64,000 nt of DNA from Sarcophilus harrisii (GCF_902635505.1 NC_045430.1:275136681-275200680); one strand, 5' to 3'; positions 11,169-22,652 are shown, counted from the stretch's first letter. The notes: generated by a model not told the origin, from the letters alone. A program made the numbers and translations.

Positions 11169-11340
11169 GGGGGCAGAGGACCGAACTCCCGGCCGGGCTG
11201 GCTCGCAACTGGGACTTCCTGTTCTGGAGCCACTTGGGGGAGAGTGGCAGATATCCTCCTGGTCCCAGCTGAGGTCCAGCTCCTCCTCTCCTCAATTAAA
11301 GAGGGCCTGGGGGCGCATCATGTGATGGGGCTAAGCTTGC
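11169..11340 (-). promoter_or_regulatory. GPNMB: GPNMB 5' UTR and proximal promoter
   Basis: The bases just upstream of the start codon should hold the 5' UTR and core promoter. A TTTAATT AT-rich stretch (about 11294-11300 on the minus strand) could serve as a weak TATA-like element, and the M-box lies just beyond it. The transcription start itself cannot be fixed from sequence. Confidence 0.55.
11318..11325. promoter_or_regulatory. M-box TCATGTGA (MITF/TFEB/TFE3 site)
   Basis: An exact TCATGTGA lies 150 bp upstream of the GPNMB start codon. This octamer is the M-box bound by the MITF/TFE family, and GPNMB is an established MITF-dependent gene in melanocytes and osteoclasts. Position and sequence are seen; use in this species is inferred. 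Confidence 0.72.
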
Positions 11341-11386
11341 TTGCCTGATCTGGTGTCTTCAGTTCAATCCTGAGAACTCGTGCTTG

Positions 11387-11393
11387 TGAGTCA
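11387..11393. promoter_or_regulatory. AP-1 consensus TGAGTCA upstream of GPNMB
   Basis: An exact TGAGTCA heptamer lies 219 bp upstream of the start codon and about 60 bp beyond the M-box. AP-1 and MITF cooperate in macrophage and osteoclast genes, so the pairing is plausible, but a 7-bp match alone is weak evidence. Confidence 0.35.
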
Positions 11394-11437
11394 CACACTC
11401 CAGCCTTTACTTCTTCAGTTATTTGATTGCCTATTAA

Positions 11438-11457
11438 ACACACACACACACACACAC
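11438..11457 (+). repeat. (CA)n microsatellite
   Basis: About ten CA dinucleotides followed closely by a C-run and an A-run (about 11460-11490), upstream of GPNMB. Confidence 0.9.
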
Positions 11458-11599
11458 ATACTCCCCTCCCCCCCCCAAAAAAAAGAAAAACAAACTTCAT
11501 CTTTCCAAACACTGCTTTGCAGACCCTTAGTCTTTCCATCTTTTTTCTAAGGGCACATGGGAAGCTTCAAGGGTCCAGAGCCAAAGAACCAGAGTTGAA

Positions 11600-11725
11600 A
11601 TCATCCTGCTGGGCTGCTACTTATTATTTAAGTGCCTCAGTTTCTCTGGGCCTCAGTTTCCCCATCTGTAAAATGAAAGGGTTATTCCAAAGGACCTCTC
11701 AGCTCTAAAGTCTATGATTGGCTGT
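11600..11725 (+). mobile_element. MIR fragment
   Basis: Contains CCTCAGTTTCCCCATCTGTA, AAATGAAAGGGTTATTCCAA and AGGACCTCTCAGCTCTAAAG, the forward 3' half of a MIR-like element. Confidence 0.7.
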
Positions 11726-11844
11726 TTATGTGAGGATTCTGCCTCCCATTTTAAAGAGATGGATTTTCATTAAGAAGAGATTTTCCTTTATTCATTTATT
11801 TTTAAAGCATTTTTCCTCCCAGTGAACTTGTCAGCCCCAAACTC

Positions 11845-12090
11845 GGGGCAGTTAGATGATGCAGTGGATAGACTTAGGTCTGGAGTTGGGCACATTCATC
11901 TTCCTGAGTTCGAATTTGGCCTCTAATACTTACTAGCTGTGTGATCCTGGGAATTACTTCATCCTATTTGCCTCAGTTTTCTCATCTGTAAAATGAACTG
12001 GAGAAAGGAATGGAAAACCACTCTATTATTTCCACTGAGAAAACCCCAAATATGGTCATAAAGAATCAGACATGACTGAATAACACAACA
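11845..12090 (+). mobile_element. Marsupial tRNA-derived SINE, nearly full length
   Basis: Starts GGGGCAGTTAGATGATGCAG, then GTGGATAGA, a degraded B-box region, TACTAGCTGTGTGATCCTGG and CCTCAGTTTTCTCATCTGTA. It ends with AATCAGACATGACTGAATAA-type sequence typical of the longer 3' body. Confidence 0.85.
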
Positions 12091-12244
12091 GTGGTATCAT
12101 GGGCTCCTGGTTTGTGGTCCCATCTCTAAATTCCAGCTAGAGGTGATGATACTATGGAATAATTATGGAATATCTCCCTGAAATCACAGAATTCTAGAGT
12201 TTTTTAGAGTGAGAAGAAACCTCAGTGGCCCTCTACACAATTCA

Positions 12245-12605
12245 GCCCTGAAAGAAAATTCCCTCTCCATGTCTTTTCACTATCCCCCATAACTGCAATG
12301 CCCTCCCTTTTTCCTTCCTTCCTTTAATTTCTCTGGTGTCCTTTAAGACTCAGCTCAGTGATCTCCTTCTCCCAGAGGTTCTTTCCCAGCTGCCAAAAAG
12401 CCTTCTCCTCTTGGGAAGTTCTACTTCCATATAATCAATTCTCTCGGTGTCTTTTAGCTATACAGCCCATTATTTACATATTGTCTTTTCTATGAGAACA
12501 TAAACTTTTGGGGGGCAGGGGCATGTTTTTGCCCTTTCTTTGCCTTTCATACCCAGGATTTGGTATGCAGTAAGCACTTAATAGAAGCTTGGTGAATATT
12601 TGCTG
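12245..12605 (+). mobile_element. L2 LINE 3' remnant
   Basis: Has the L2 progression: TGCAATGCCCTCCC, TTTAAGACTCAGCTCAGTGA, CAGAGGTTCTTTCCCAGCTG and finally CAGTAAGCACTTAATAGA. Confidence 0.65.
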
Positions 12606-13369
12606 TCATTGCATGTGTATGAACTTAGATAATCCACCAATTCTAAGGTTTTACCACCTGATCTCTGAGCCCTAAATAAGCCCAGGTTCACTATATCAGA
12701 GCCATTCCCTATAGCCTGGTGAGCAAGTGATCGTTTAGAACTGTGTTTACATAAAATTACATGCCAAAAAAATACTATTTCTACCCCAAGTAACTGAGAT
12801 CCTCTGCTCCTTTATGCTCAAGGCTCTCAGTTATTTGGAGTAGAAATAGTATCAGCTCTGAGTGGGGGAGCTGAGTAGAAATCAAATCCCACCTTGGGCC
12901 CATTTATGGACTTCAGTTTCTGAGGTCCTTTGTAGCCCTAGAGCTGAGACCTTTGGAAATTGGCAGAAAAGCCAGGATGGATGGGTGGCCTCTTGAGAAA
13001 GGAAAGGATGGGAACTAGTTTAGCAACTTAGTCAGGTTCCAAAGGGCTAGAAGAATTCTTGGCTCCCTCCAGAGTCCTAGGAGTGGGGTGGGGGTAGGGG
13101 CTTTCTCATTCTCTTTGGTGACCACTGCCCTTCATTTGGATTGGCTAGAAACAGGACCAGAGCTGGGCTCTCGGACCTAAGTGTTCTCCCAAATCTTTCC
13201 CTGGCCTCCTATCCACAGTCTTGGGGCCAGTAACTAGGAGCCCGGAGTGGGAGTTGTGGGGTCAGTGCAGCAGCAGGCTGGGAGTTCCTGCAGGCAGCAG
13301 GTGCAAAGATGATGTCTTTGGCAACAATAAGCAGGAAGTTAGTTGCTTTGAATACCATCCCGCTCCCCA

Positions 13370-13455
13370 TGAATGTAAGCTTTGGGGACTTTTGTCTTCT
13401 TGTCCCCCTGCCCGGTGCAGAGTAGCTCCCTGATAAATGCTTCTTGAATTGAATG
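13370..13455 (+). mobile_element. L2 3' tail fragment
   Basis: GAATGTAAGCTTTGGGGACT...CCTGATAAATGCTTCTTGAA follows the L2 terminal pattern. Confidence 0.5.
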
Positions 13456-13459
13456 CTTT

Positions 13460-14420
13460 GGAGGCAAAACTGGATATTGAGCTTCATCTGGAATGCCAAA
13501 CTAATGGTCATAGGAAGCATTGTTTGGAGGGGGAAATCAGACATGACTAGCAATTCTGACAAGCATGGTGAATATAGCAGGGGGTGGGGAGGAGGAGTAG
13601 GGAGAGACCCCAGGAGAGATCTCTGCTACAAAACTTTGGGGAGGCTAAACTTCCGGGAGATTGTAAGTGTACCTTCTTATTTTAACTAATTATTTTTAAT
13701 AACTGCTGCTGGTGATTCTTACCAAGTACAAAGTACTAGTACCAAGGACAAAGCAGAAGGAATAAAAATGCAGCCTTTCTGAATTTTTGCATCCAGGACA
13801 AAGCCCCATTTTCCCACCCTCGTTGTGTCTGTAGGACACACTCATCTTATATGGATTATTATTAGTGTTTCATCCTAATGGGGATTTTAAAAAATAATTT
13901 TTCATTTCCTTGAAAAAATTCTAACAACCAAAACCGAACAAAATGAAGGTTTCCATAGAGGCCTAGAAGGGAAGATTGTCCATGCATCCATGATTAGATG
14001 AAGTCTTTCAGGCTCTCAAAGTCCTGCTAAGTTGATAAATTAGAAGAAAAGTAGAATTACTGCAACTTTCAGAGCTGGTGGGGGGTGGGAGAAGAGGGGG
14101 AAAAGTGTTTGGAGCAGTGTCACTCAGGGGAATGATCCAATTAACCCCGGTCCTTAATTAATTCACCTTTCTTCAAATAAAGCGTGATTGTGTCTTTCTT
14201 ACAGATATAAGTAGTAGCTCTAGTGTTCTCCATTTCTTAATAATTAAGCATAATCATATAGCTGAGATTATATCTAATTTTAAATTATTAACTTAATAGC
14301 CATCAATGTCCAAGATAAGAGATAAGAAGTGATAGAAAACCCTTACCATTAACAAGGTAGATGCAAATGAATTAATAAGCAGTGAAGTACCATGGGAGGG
14401 AAAAATCCTTTTGTTCTTCA
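13460..14420. other. Intergenic, no gene seen
   Basis: Mixed unique and AT-rich sequence upstream of GPNMB. No recognised repeat or coding similarity. Confidence 0.4.
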
Positions 14421-14460
14421 TCATCAACCAAGATTGTCAAAAGTTCTACTTTTGCTTTTG

Positions 14461-14580
14461 CACTTTCTTTTTTCTTTTTCTCTTTCTTCTCTTCCTTCCT
14501 TTTTCCTCTTTCTTTTCTTTCTCTCCTTCTATTTCTTTCTTTTTTTTCTTTCCCTTTCTCCCATTTTTTTCTTCTTCTAG
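14461..14580 (+). repeat. Polypyrimidine tract (TTTC/TTCC)n
   Basis: About 120 nearly uninterrupted T and C bases, ending CTTCTTCTAG. It generates low-complexity open frames on both strands that should not be read as protein. Confidence 0.85.
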
Positions 14581-14584
14581 TCAG

Positions 14585-16300
14585 TGTGGATATGGTTTTT
14601 GTTCTGCTGGAAGACTTTCCCTTACTCTGTATAAATTTTCCCATCTTTCCTTGTCTATTTCACATTTGCTATCTGTTCAGTACAATCAAATTCTAGTATT
14701 ATATAATATCATTATACATAATATTCTATTATTGTTATTATTTTTAACTGGCTCTAGAATTCCATTAGAGCAGGGAGCTGCTAGTGTGGAACATCCTCTC
14801 CAAGCATCACTTAGAGTCTTAGGGAGTTGCCAGGGGTCGGTCCCAAGTCAGTGCCCCTTTCTTGGTCACATTCAGTGTGTGTTACAAACAGAATTTGTCT
14901 TCCTGCCTCCCTAGACTAGCTCTCTAGACATCACCACCGGCTACTTTATACGATCACAAACTGCACAGAACATTCTCCAGTTATTGTGGATATTGGTCAT
15001 TTCCTATTCTTGCCATCACAAAGAAGGCAACTGAGAATAATTTTGTCCTGATGGACCTTTCTGCCCTCCCCCCCTTTATGATTTCTTTGGGACAAAGTCC
15101 TAGCCTGGGAATATCTGGGTGGAATCAGGAGGGCACAATCCCTTTCTGTGACTCCTGCATTTTGCCTTCTCCCTCCAAAAGGTTTCTTTCTAATCGTTGA
15201 GACCTTAATACCGAATTCTCTGCTGTAAACAAAGTCAGGAAAGGAGGTACAGGGCACAGGGGAGTTAACATGGACTAGGGAACAGGCTTGTCAAAACGAA
15301 ACCCAGGAGATTTGGCATAGGGGAAAGACCGGAGTGAATTAAAGATAAATTAGTCAGTTCAAAGAAAGGAAAAACTCATGTGACTGGATTTTCCTGATGG
15401 AGACTTAAATGTGTATAATCTCGGTCACGGTTTGGAGATTTGCTTCTCGGCAGTGATTCCCCTGTCTCTCCCGTCACTCACCTCTCTAGATGAGTAAGAC
15501 ATTATGTTTTTGTTCCCAAGTTACTAAGCTCTAAAATTATTGACTTTTTTTTAAAGCTCTGAGTTTTTTTCTTTTTTCTTTGCTCAAAAGCCTTTCTGAA
15601 CAGTTTAAAATGAATGTTTTTTCACTTTTTACACCACAATCCTTTGCAATCCATCCCTACAATCCTCCCTCTTTATAAGGAAAAACAACGGGCATTTTGG
15701 TCCCCCTGCCCTCTGCCCTCTGGCTTCAGTACTGGCTTTTGCATTGAGTGGAAGAGCAGCTCCCTTTATTATTTATCACAAAGAGCAGCCAGAGCTGAGG
15801 CAAATCTTTCCAGGCTTCTCTTTGGCTTTCCCAGCCACGATACAAACTCCCCTTAACCAAGAGCCCTTGCCTGGTTTCTTATGGCAGAAGGAGCCGGAGC
15901 AAACCCGCCCTTCTCAGGCTCACCCCCAAAAGCAAAACTCTACTGTTGCTCTTTTCCTGGCTGCTTTTCCACCTGGAGGGACAGATTTTCCACCTGAGAA
16001 GCAAGTCTCTTTCGCTTGGTGTATTAATCCCAAACATAACTGACTATACTGTCTCTCACTCTTGTTCCTTTTCAGTGTGTCGGGAGCATCAGAACTTAAG
16101 TCAGCTGGAATAACGGGATGTTTCTGATTCAGTGCCTTTTGCTTGGGTTAAGATAACTTGTTTGGGTGATTGAGCCGGATCTGTTTTGATTTTACACATA
16201 GTAGGCGTTCACCAAGTGAGAGCTGAGCTTCTATTTGATGAATGAAACCAGACAAATAGATATGTATAAGGCCCTCAGTAGCATTGTGTGTGTTTGTGTG
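14585..16300. other. Intergenic, no gene seen
   Basis: Largely unique sequence with no exon-like reading frame supported by similarity. The last 40 bp contain a short GT-rich run (about 16286-16308). Confidence 0.4.
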
Positions 16301-16308
16301 TGTGTGCA

Positions 16309-16533
16309 GAGGCAGCTAGTAAGAGTGGATAGAGCATTGATCATGGAATCAGGAAGGTTCATTTTCATGAATTCGAATCCAGCCTCAGATACTCAGTAGC
16401 TGTGTGGTCTTGGGCAAATCACTTCGCTCTGCTTGCCTCAGTTTCCTCATCTGTAAAATGAGCTGGAGGAAGAAATGGCCAGCATCTCTGTGGGGTCATA
16501 AAGAGTCAACTATGGTTCAATGATTCAACAATA
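16309..16533 (+). mobile_element. Marsupial tRNA-derived SINE
   Basis: GAGGCAGCTAGTAAGAGTGG, TAGAGCATTGATCATGGAAT, GCTGTGTGGTCTTGGGCAAA and CATCTGTAAAATGAGCTGGA lie in order, as in the copies at 11845 and 47775. Confidence 0.85.
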
Positions 16534-16569
16534 GCAGTGTGCACAAATAGAGACATACATATATAAAGT

Positions 16570-16800
16570 GCTACAGTCCTGAGTTCAAATCTAGTGGCAA
16601 ACACCTAAGAGCTGGGTGACCCTGAGCAGCTTCTCTGTACTTCAGTTTCCTCATTTGTGAAATAGGGGACAATAATCACACGGCCCCCCCCACCTCATTT
16701 CCCTACTGTGAAGATCAAATAAGATAATATTCATCAAGTTCATTGCAAATCTTGTAGAAAATCAACTTCTAGGTATTGTTTTCATTATAATCATTATTAA
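16570..16800 (+). mobile_element. MIR SINE
   Basis: Forward MIR: AGAGCTGGGTGACCCTGAGC, TTCAGTTTCCTCATTTGTGA, AAATAGGGGACAATAATCAC and CTGTGAAGATCAAATAAGAT. A C-run interrupts it at about 16684. Confidence 0.75.
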
Positions 16801-16867
16801 GTAATGAATCTCCATTTTGTAAGTGTGATAGAAGGTAATGAATAGAGAGGAGACAGAACGTTTTGGA

Positions 16868-16990
16868 GGAAAGAACACCAATCCACTGTATAACATCAGG
16901 CAGATAATTTCACTTCTCTAAGGCTCAGTTTCCATGTCTACAAAATAAAGACGCTAGATCAGATGACCCAGAAGGTCCCTTCAAGCTCAA
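16868..16990 (+). mobile_element. MIR-like fragment
   Basis: GCTCAGTTTCCATGTCTACA, then AAATAAAGACGCTAGATCAG and AGGTCCCTTCAAGCTC, a degraded 3' MIR half. Confidence 0.55.
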
Positions 16991-17689
16991 TGAGCAGGAA
17001 CGTGCACTTTCAGAGAATATTTCAGTAACCAGGACCAGGAAATTCATTTTCCTTTGCTTGAAGGGAGCTCTGGCATTTTCCCAGAAGATGGAGGACTGAA
17101 CAGGCAAACATGTGGACAGGGTTCACATTGTGTTAATTGTTCTATGAACCTCCAGACAGTCTGTCTCTGGGAATCTCTTGAAAGTCAAAATAGACCTTTC
17201 AAAACTCTGTAATAAAACTCTTTGATATAAACTTAGTCATTCGTGCCTTATTCACGTTCATCTCAACATGAGCAGAGGTCAGGTCCTCTCAAATGGAGCA
17301 CTTGGAGCTGGTCTCTAATGTAGTTCCCAGAATTTTTAGATACCCTCCATTTTTTTTCTGCTCCTATCATTCAAGTGACCAAGTTTGCCAAGAAATGGTG
17401 ACTATAGACAGACTTTCAGCACCTTGCTGCTTGGATGCTTGGATAAAACCATGGTATGGCTGATGGGATCCTCTCTCCAGTGGTGCAGATTACAGCCCCT
17501 CTGCTCCTTCTTACGAGAAGGGTCCTTGCCCATGATTCCCCATCAATCTCCCAGAAAAGATCACAAAGACTGCAGGGTAGTACACTTCACCCATTACTGG
17601 CCCATCTATGTTTAGACCATACTCATCTTAAATAAACTATTTGGGGGTTCCTTTCTCATGCAAATTATGGAATTATAAGAATTCTATAA

Positions 17690-17835
17690 AATTATAGAAT
17701 ATATTATATATTAATATATAATATAATATATACTATAATACTATACATTAATATATTATATAATATTATTATATATTATAAACTATAATATTATAGAATA
17801 TAAAATTATTACATAATAATATATTATAGAATAGT
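17690..17835. repeat. AT-rich low-complexity block
   Basis: Almost pure A/T with repeated TATAATATATTA palindromic words; likely able to form cruciforms. Confidence 0.8.
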
Positions 17836-17940
17836 GCACAGTTCTTGCACTTGTCACATAGGAACCTTTTACATTATTCCTTTATTTACAATTTCATTCT
17901 CCTGTTGTCATGCCAGGAGGATATCAGTATTTGAGAAATG

Positions 17941-18310
17941 GGTTTTGGGGAGATACTAAAAGATTTCCCAGTAGCTAAAGGACTAAAACAAAGATGTCTT
18001 CGCAGCCCACTGTTATTTGCCATAGTTCTAGAAATGCTAATCCTAGCAATAAGACGTGAGAAAGAAATTAAAGGAAGGAAGAAAGAATTGATTAAGTGTC
18101 TGCTATGTGCCAGGCTCAAAAATTATCTCATTTGATCTTCATAATAATAGAATAAGAGAAGACAAAGTATCCCTATTTGCTGATGCCATGATGATTTATT
18201 CAGAAAATCTCAGGCAATTAGCAAAGAAACTGAGAAAATTAACAGCTTCACTAAAATATCAGGTTATAAAGTAAATAAACCCACAAATGTCAACAGCATT
18301 TCTACAGAGC
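17941..18310 (+). mobile_element. LINE-1 ORF2 reverse transcriptase fragment with nested SINE
   Basis: Translation gives [20 protein letters not shown] then REKEIKG, matching L1 ORF2 CPLSPLLFNIVLEVLA..IR.EKEIKG, and after an interruption EDKVSLFADAMMIYSENLRQ, matching KLSLFADDMILY.ENP. The FADD catalytic motif reads FADA, so the copy is dead. The interruption at about 18078-18155 is a MIR/SINE piece with CTGCTATGTGCCAGGC and CTCATTTGATCTTCATAATA. Confidence 0.85.
18078..18155 (-). mobile_element. SINE/MIR fragment inserted in the L1 copy
   Basis: About 80 bp splits the L1 frame between EIKG and EDKVSLF. It contains TAAGTGTCTGCTATGTGCCA and ATTATCTCATTTGATCTTCA, the reversed MIR tail. Confidence 0.65.
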
Positions 18311-18316
18311 TTTAAG

Positions 18317-18750
18317 AGAATGGCTTTGAGGGAAACGGATCTCTCTCTCCTGCTCAGTTCCAGCCCCCATTCATTATACGTGTGCAACATTTGTCCAAAA
18401 CGAACACACTAATTTAAGGGTTACTTGTCCAGCCCGTCACAGTCTAGGACAATTTCATCCATTTTGATTTTCTATTGGGGGTGATTACAGCATTTTCTAC
18501 TCCCCCCCCCCCTTACTAGAGATCTCTTTAAGGGGCTTTGCAGTGTTTTTGAGCTTAATGTCATATTGTCCACGGTGGGCAAATAAGCAAATAAATAGAT
18601 AAATGTTTGCTAACTTGACTATAAAAATGCAAAGTTTGAGAAAGCCTGTCAATGAGGAGTAATGAAGATTACCTTGAAAATATTTCTTCTTTCGGAAGAG
18701 CCATTCACCCTTGGATATTTAGAAGCTTCTTTTTTGGAGGAAGAAGCAAG
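18317..18750. other. Intergenic, no gene seen
   Basis: Unique sequence with a C-rich run at about 18502-18513. No coding similarity. Confidence 0.4.
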
Positions 18751-18754
18751 ATGA

Positions 18755-18916
18755 GAAGAAGCTAGATGGCCCAGTGGATAGAGCACCAGCCCTGAAGTCA
18801 GGAGGACGTGAGTTCAAATTTGACCTCAGACACTTAACATTTCTTAGTTGTGTGACCCTGGGCAAGTCACTTAACACCAATTGCCTCAACAAAATAATAA
18901 TAATAATAAAAAAAAT
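18755..18916 (+). mobile_element. Young-looking marsupial SINE
   Basis: GCTAGATGGCCCAGTGGATA, GAGCACCAGCCCTGAAGTCA and TGTGTGACCCTGGGCAAGTC are close to the family consensus as I remember it, and an (AAT)n/A tail follows. This is the least degraded SINE copy in the window. Confidence 0.88.
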
Positions 18917-19239
18917 CCCACTGGTTGCTTTTAATTCTGATCCTTGGAGTCAAACAGAACAGCTTAAGTCCTCCTCAAGATGAGAACCCTACAAGTATTA
19001 AAGGACATCTATAGTGATTACCTCCAAACCTTGCCTTCTTCCTCAGGCTAAATCACCTAAAATTTTCAGCTGGTCCTCGCTCAGACAAAAATTTCTTCCC
19101 AATCCTTCTCTCTCTTCTTTGAGTGTTTCCTAAGACTTATCCCCTTACTAAAACTTCCAGCTGTGTTCCATTTCTTTAGGCCCTTCCTCTTAGCAAGAAG
19201 AGAGCTAATCAGTTCAATAAACCAATAGATCTTTGATGT

Positions 19240-19395
19240 TATTGATGATTAGGATGATAAAATAATTAGCATTTTTTTTCTTTAGCACCTGAAGGTTTGC
19301 ATCGCCCTTTGCAAATATCATCTCATTTTATCTTCACGATAACTCTGGGAGGTGGGTGCCTTTATTATTCCATTTTACAGATGAGAGATCATTCT
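19240..19395 (-). mobile_element. MIR fragment
   Basis: Reversed MIR: AAATATCATCTCATTTTATC, CACGATAACTCTGGGAGGTG and TTCCATTTTACAGATGAGA. Confidence 0.7.
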
Positions 19396-19724
19396 CATTA
19401 TCTCCTCTCACAACACTGCTATTGCTCACCTCTTTATTTTGATCAACCAAGGGTCTATGATCAGATTTCCTGTATGTGAACTTAGACCGGAAAAGAATTC
19501 CACCTTTATTTCCAGTTACCTCTAAGGAAAATTCTGCATCTCCTACAGTTAGGGATGGAGACGCTTCTGAGCAGGAGTTCTGAGGCTTCCCCAGATTGCT
19601 AGCAAAGGGGTCCAGAGCAGGAAACATGAAGAGCCCCTGATCACAACCAGAGTCTCCGGACCCTCGGAAGGGCTTCTCCTATCGTCCCCTGACCACAGCT
19701 CTCAGAGATCACCTCCAGCTCCAG

Positions 19725-19830
19725 GAAGAAAGTGACCTCTCTATGGTTACACAAACAATAAAGGCACAGCAGATCGAAATTTGAACGTGGCCCTCTACCT
19801 CCAAATCCAGCCCCTTTTTCCTAATGGAAA
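19725..19830 (-). mobile_element. MIR fragment
   Basis: Degraded reversed MIR (GTTACACAAACAATAAAGGC, AAATTTGAACGTGGCCCTCT). It may be the other half of the copy at 19240, the gap being an insertion or divergence. Confidence 0.5.
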
Positions 19831-20469
19831 ATGGATCTTTAGGAAGATTGAAGTCCTGGTGTGCTTTTCGGGGTATGGCCAGTGAACCCACAGATATTTC
19901 TTAAGCTCCCATTGTGATTCCACACTGTGCTATGCAGTGAAGCTGTGAAGGCAAGATGGCAGTGTGACAAATGGAGAGTCCTGGGGTGGGAGCTCAAGCC
20001 AACCGTTTGGACTCGGCAAAGTGGCCTCTGGGCTGGTAGGTGAGCTCTGCCAGCAGGATTTTTCCAACAGAAGATAATTACAACGTTAGGTACAATGTGT
20101 TAATTTTTAAAATTGTGGTTTTCTGGGTGCCTTTTGTCTCTGTATTACAGTCAGTTCAAACCCTGATTGGACAAACAAAAACAACTCGGCCAAGGCATCT
20201 GCTCTTGTGACTGATGTGACAAAGGAAACAATATTCCTTCCTCCCAGTCCTTCATCTCTCTGGCACGAGAGGAGAATAAATCTCACGTTTTCGAAGGTTT
20301 GTTGGTCCTTTTCTTCTGCTGACTGTGCCAGGCACATAGTAGGGACTTAATAATTGCTGCTTTTATTTTTCCTTTCTGATTTTCTTCTTATGAATGTCTA
20401 TCCAGATGGGCTTTTCGTTCTTAACCACATGAAAGCAATTGGCTTTTGTAATGGAATAAAATGGTCCAA

Positions 20470-20513
20470 TCCAAGAAACACATATTAAGTACCTACTGAG
20501 TATATGGTACTAT

Positions 20514-20544
<31 letters not shown>

Positions 20545-20850
20545 TATATATATATACGTATATGTATACATGTGTACACACATATGTGTGTATATGTAGC
20601 AGGTACTGGGAATAAAACAACAAAAATGAAGTCATTCTTGTTCCTCAAGGGACTTATATTCTATTGAGAGACTATGGCATGTTTACAGCTATGACGTGAC
20701 AATTTGAGGAAAACAGTGGGAGCCCTAAACACCAGGGGGTTTGAGAAATGTTTCCTGTAGGAGGTAGAACATGGAGGTAGCAATTCTGAGAGAGCTTGGG
20801 GGAAGGCTAATGAAAGAGGGAACCCAAGTTTAGAGGGAAGTGACTAGATC
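20470..20850. repeat. Old interspersed repeat with internal (CA)n/(TA)n
   Basis: ACATATTAAGTACCTACTGA, then about 90 bp of CA, TA and GT dinucleotides (about 20511-20600), then CAGGTACTGGGAATAAAACA and CCTCAAGGGACTTATATTCT. The right end resembles parts of 36440-36960. Confidence 0.55.
20511..20600 (+). repeat. (CA)n-(TA)n-(TG)n microsatellite
   Basis: Starts with about 15 CA units, passes through TATATATATACGTATATG and ends ACACATATGTGTGTATATG. It is close to self-complementary overall. Confidence 0.88.
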
Positions 20851-22436
20851 CGTTGGGGGTGCTTACATTGTTTTTCCTCCATCCTCTCATGCTTGGCAAC
20901 TCTCTGTAGTGTAGAATGCTGGTTCCCAACCATAGACTCCCAAGGCCACTTGGATGGTTGGCCACTGGATGATTGGCCTGAATGGCAGATTAAGCCCAGC
21001 TGTTAGCCCTGTGGGATGCACGATCTCCAGAGTGACACCAACCTGCTAAGAGCAAATTCACAGAATGGAGCGAGGACCCCAGTTTTAGGAGCAGGGACCC
21101 TGTTTTTACATTTATTGTTATTCCCTTCTTTCTTTAATGGCTACTTCTTGAGAAGTCTCTTTCATTAAACCTGTGTGACTAGCCATCAAATGAGTCAAAT
21201 ATACATACTAAAAACTGGGAAAGGAGCCATAAATCTAGCCCGTCTCATGTGAGCTTGGGGAATAAAAGAAAAGTAATCTGTTAGAGCCTGCCTGCCCGTA
21301 CCCAGTGACTCTGAATCACTGAGTCCTGGAATCATGTGTTGAGAGCTTCTGACTAACTTCTTCATTTCATTAAAACATTCACATGCAAGGTTCTATGTCC
21401 ACACAAAGTCATCAACTTCTTTGGTGATGTTGACTAATTTGGGTTCCCTTCCAGAAGATCAGATCCATGACCCTTAAGACAGATCCCTTCTAGAAGAGTT
21501 TGGCCATGAGGAGCCCATGAGAATTATATATTATAATTATATATTATCCCATTTATCCTGTCTACAACTTATTTGTATGTAGATATTTCCATTAGACTGC
21601 AAGCTCCTGGAGAGTAGAGATTATTGTTTGCTTTTCTTTGTATCTTCCTGGATGAGCACACAGTAGGTGCTTAATAAATAACTGGTTAATTTTATTAGGA
21701 CTCTTTCACAGTCAGACTCACATACACACAAGAAGGATGATACCTGGTAATATTAACCTTGTAAATTGGGGAAAAAACAAAATATTATTAATGTCTTCCT
21801 ACCAAAACAAACAAACATTGTAACCTGCAATCCAGTGCTCTTATGCACTGAGCTCATACAGACCTAGATTAGGATTGAGTGGGGATATAATTAAAGATCA
21901 CCTAGCATTGTGTTAATGCCCTCACCCAGAGCACAATCTGGAACCATTTCCCAATATAGCTTGAGGAGAGGTCAAATCTGTGTTTCCGTAAACACTAAAC
22001 TATAAGAAATGATCAAAATTTCCAAACCAAGATTCAGTTCTTGGAAAGCTTATCAAATTGGCCAGGGAACTCCCTTTACAAAATTAAAAAAAAAAAAAAG
22101 ATCAAATAGACCATCAGCAATGTTACTCAGTTTATATGTTTGTGGAAAGGATCATGTTTCTGAAGCAATTCTGAAAAAGGTGTAGACTCTATTTCCAAAT
22201 GAATTACTTAACAAAAGAATGAAAGCAAAAACAAAAAAAAAAATAGACTCTTTAAATGATTCCTATTAATAAAACTACTTTTATGTAAAAATGGCCATTT
22301 TTTTTGCAACTGCCATCTGGCTCATCAATTAATTCATCCCAGCCAATTAATCAACAAATATTTATCGACTCCTGAGATAAATTAAGTGTTGAGGAGTCAG
22401 ATGTTATTTATACCTCAAGAAAATTTATAATCTAGT
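20851..22436. other. Intergenic with an L2 tail
   Basis: An L2-like terminal segment lies at about 21590-21700 (GCAAGCTCCTGGAGAGTAGA, CACAGTAGGTGCTTAATAAA). The remaining sequence is unrecognised, AT-moderate and without coding similarity. Confidence 0.45.
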
Positions 22437-22437
22437 T

Positions 22438-22652
22438 GAAGAGATGGGCAGGTAGATGACTAGGTCTAGAGTAAGGAAGACATCTTCCTGAGGTGAAAGA
22501 GCCTCAGACACTGTGTGAGTATGGGTAAGTCACTTATCCCTCTGGGCCTCAGTTTCCCCCTCTGTAAAATGAACTAGAGAAGGAAATGGCAAACACTCCA
22601 GTATCTGCCAAGAAAACCCTGAAAAGTGGTTACAGAGAGTTGAATGTAAATA
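22438..22652 (+). mobile_element. Marsupial tRNA-derived SINE
   Basis: Degraded head GGGCAGGTAGATGACTAGGT, then CCTCAGTTTCCCCCTCTGTA and AAATGAACTAGAGAAGGAAA, with the long 3' body ending near GTTGAATGTAAATAAAA. Confidence 0.75.

Noticed and set aside
14372-14914. Several Phe/Ser/Leu-rich plus-strand frames that look like membrane segments
   Set aside because: They come from the polypyrimidine tract at 14461-14580.
18755-18916. A tRNA gene
   Set aside because: The tRNA-like A- and B-box resemblance belongs to the head of a SINE, followed by the SINE body and A-rich tail.
21170-21240. U6 snRNA-like words (ATACATACTAAAAACTGGGA)
   Set aside because: Only a short partial match; the rest of U6 is absent.
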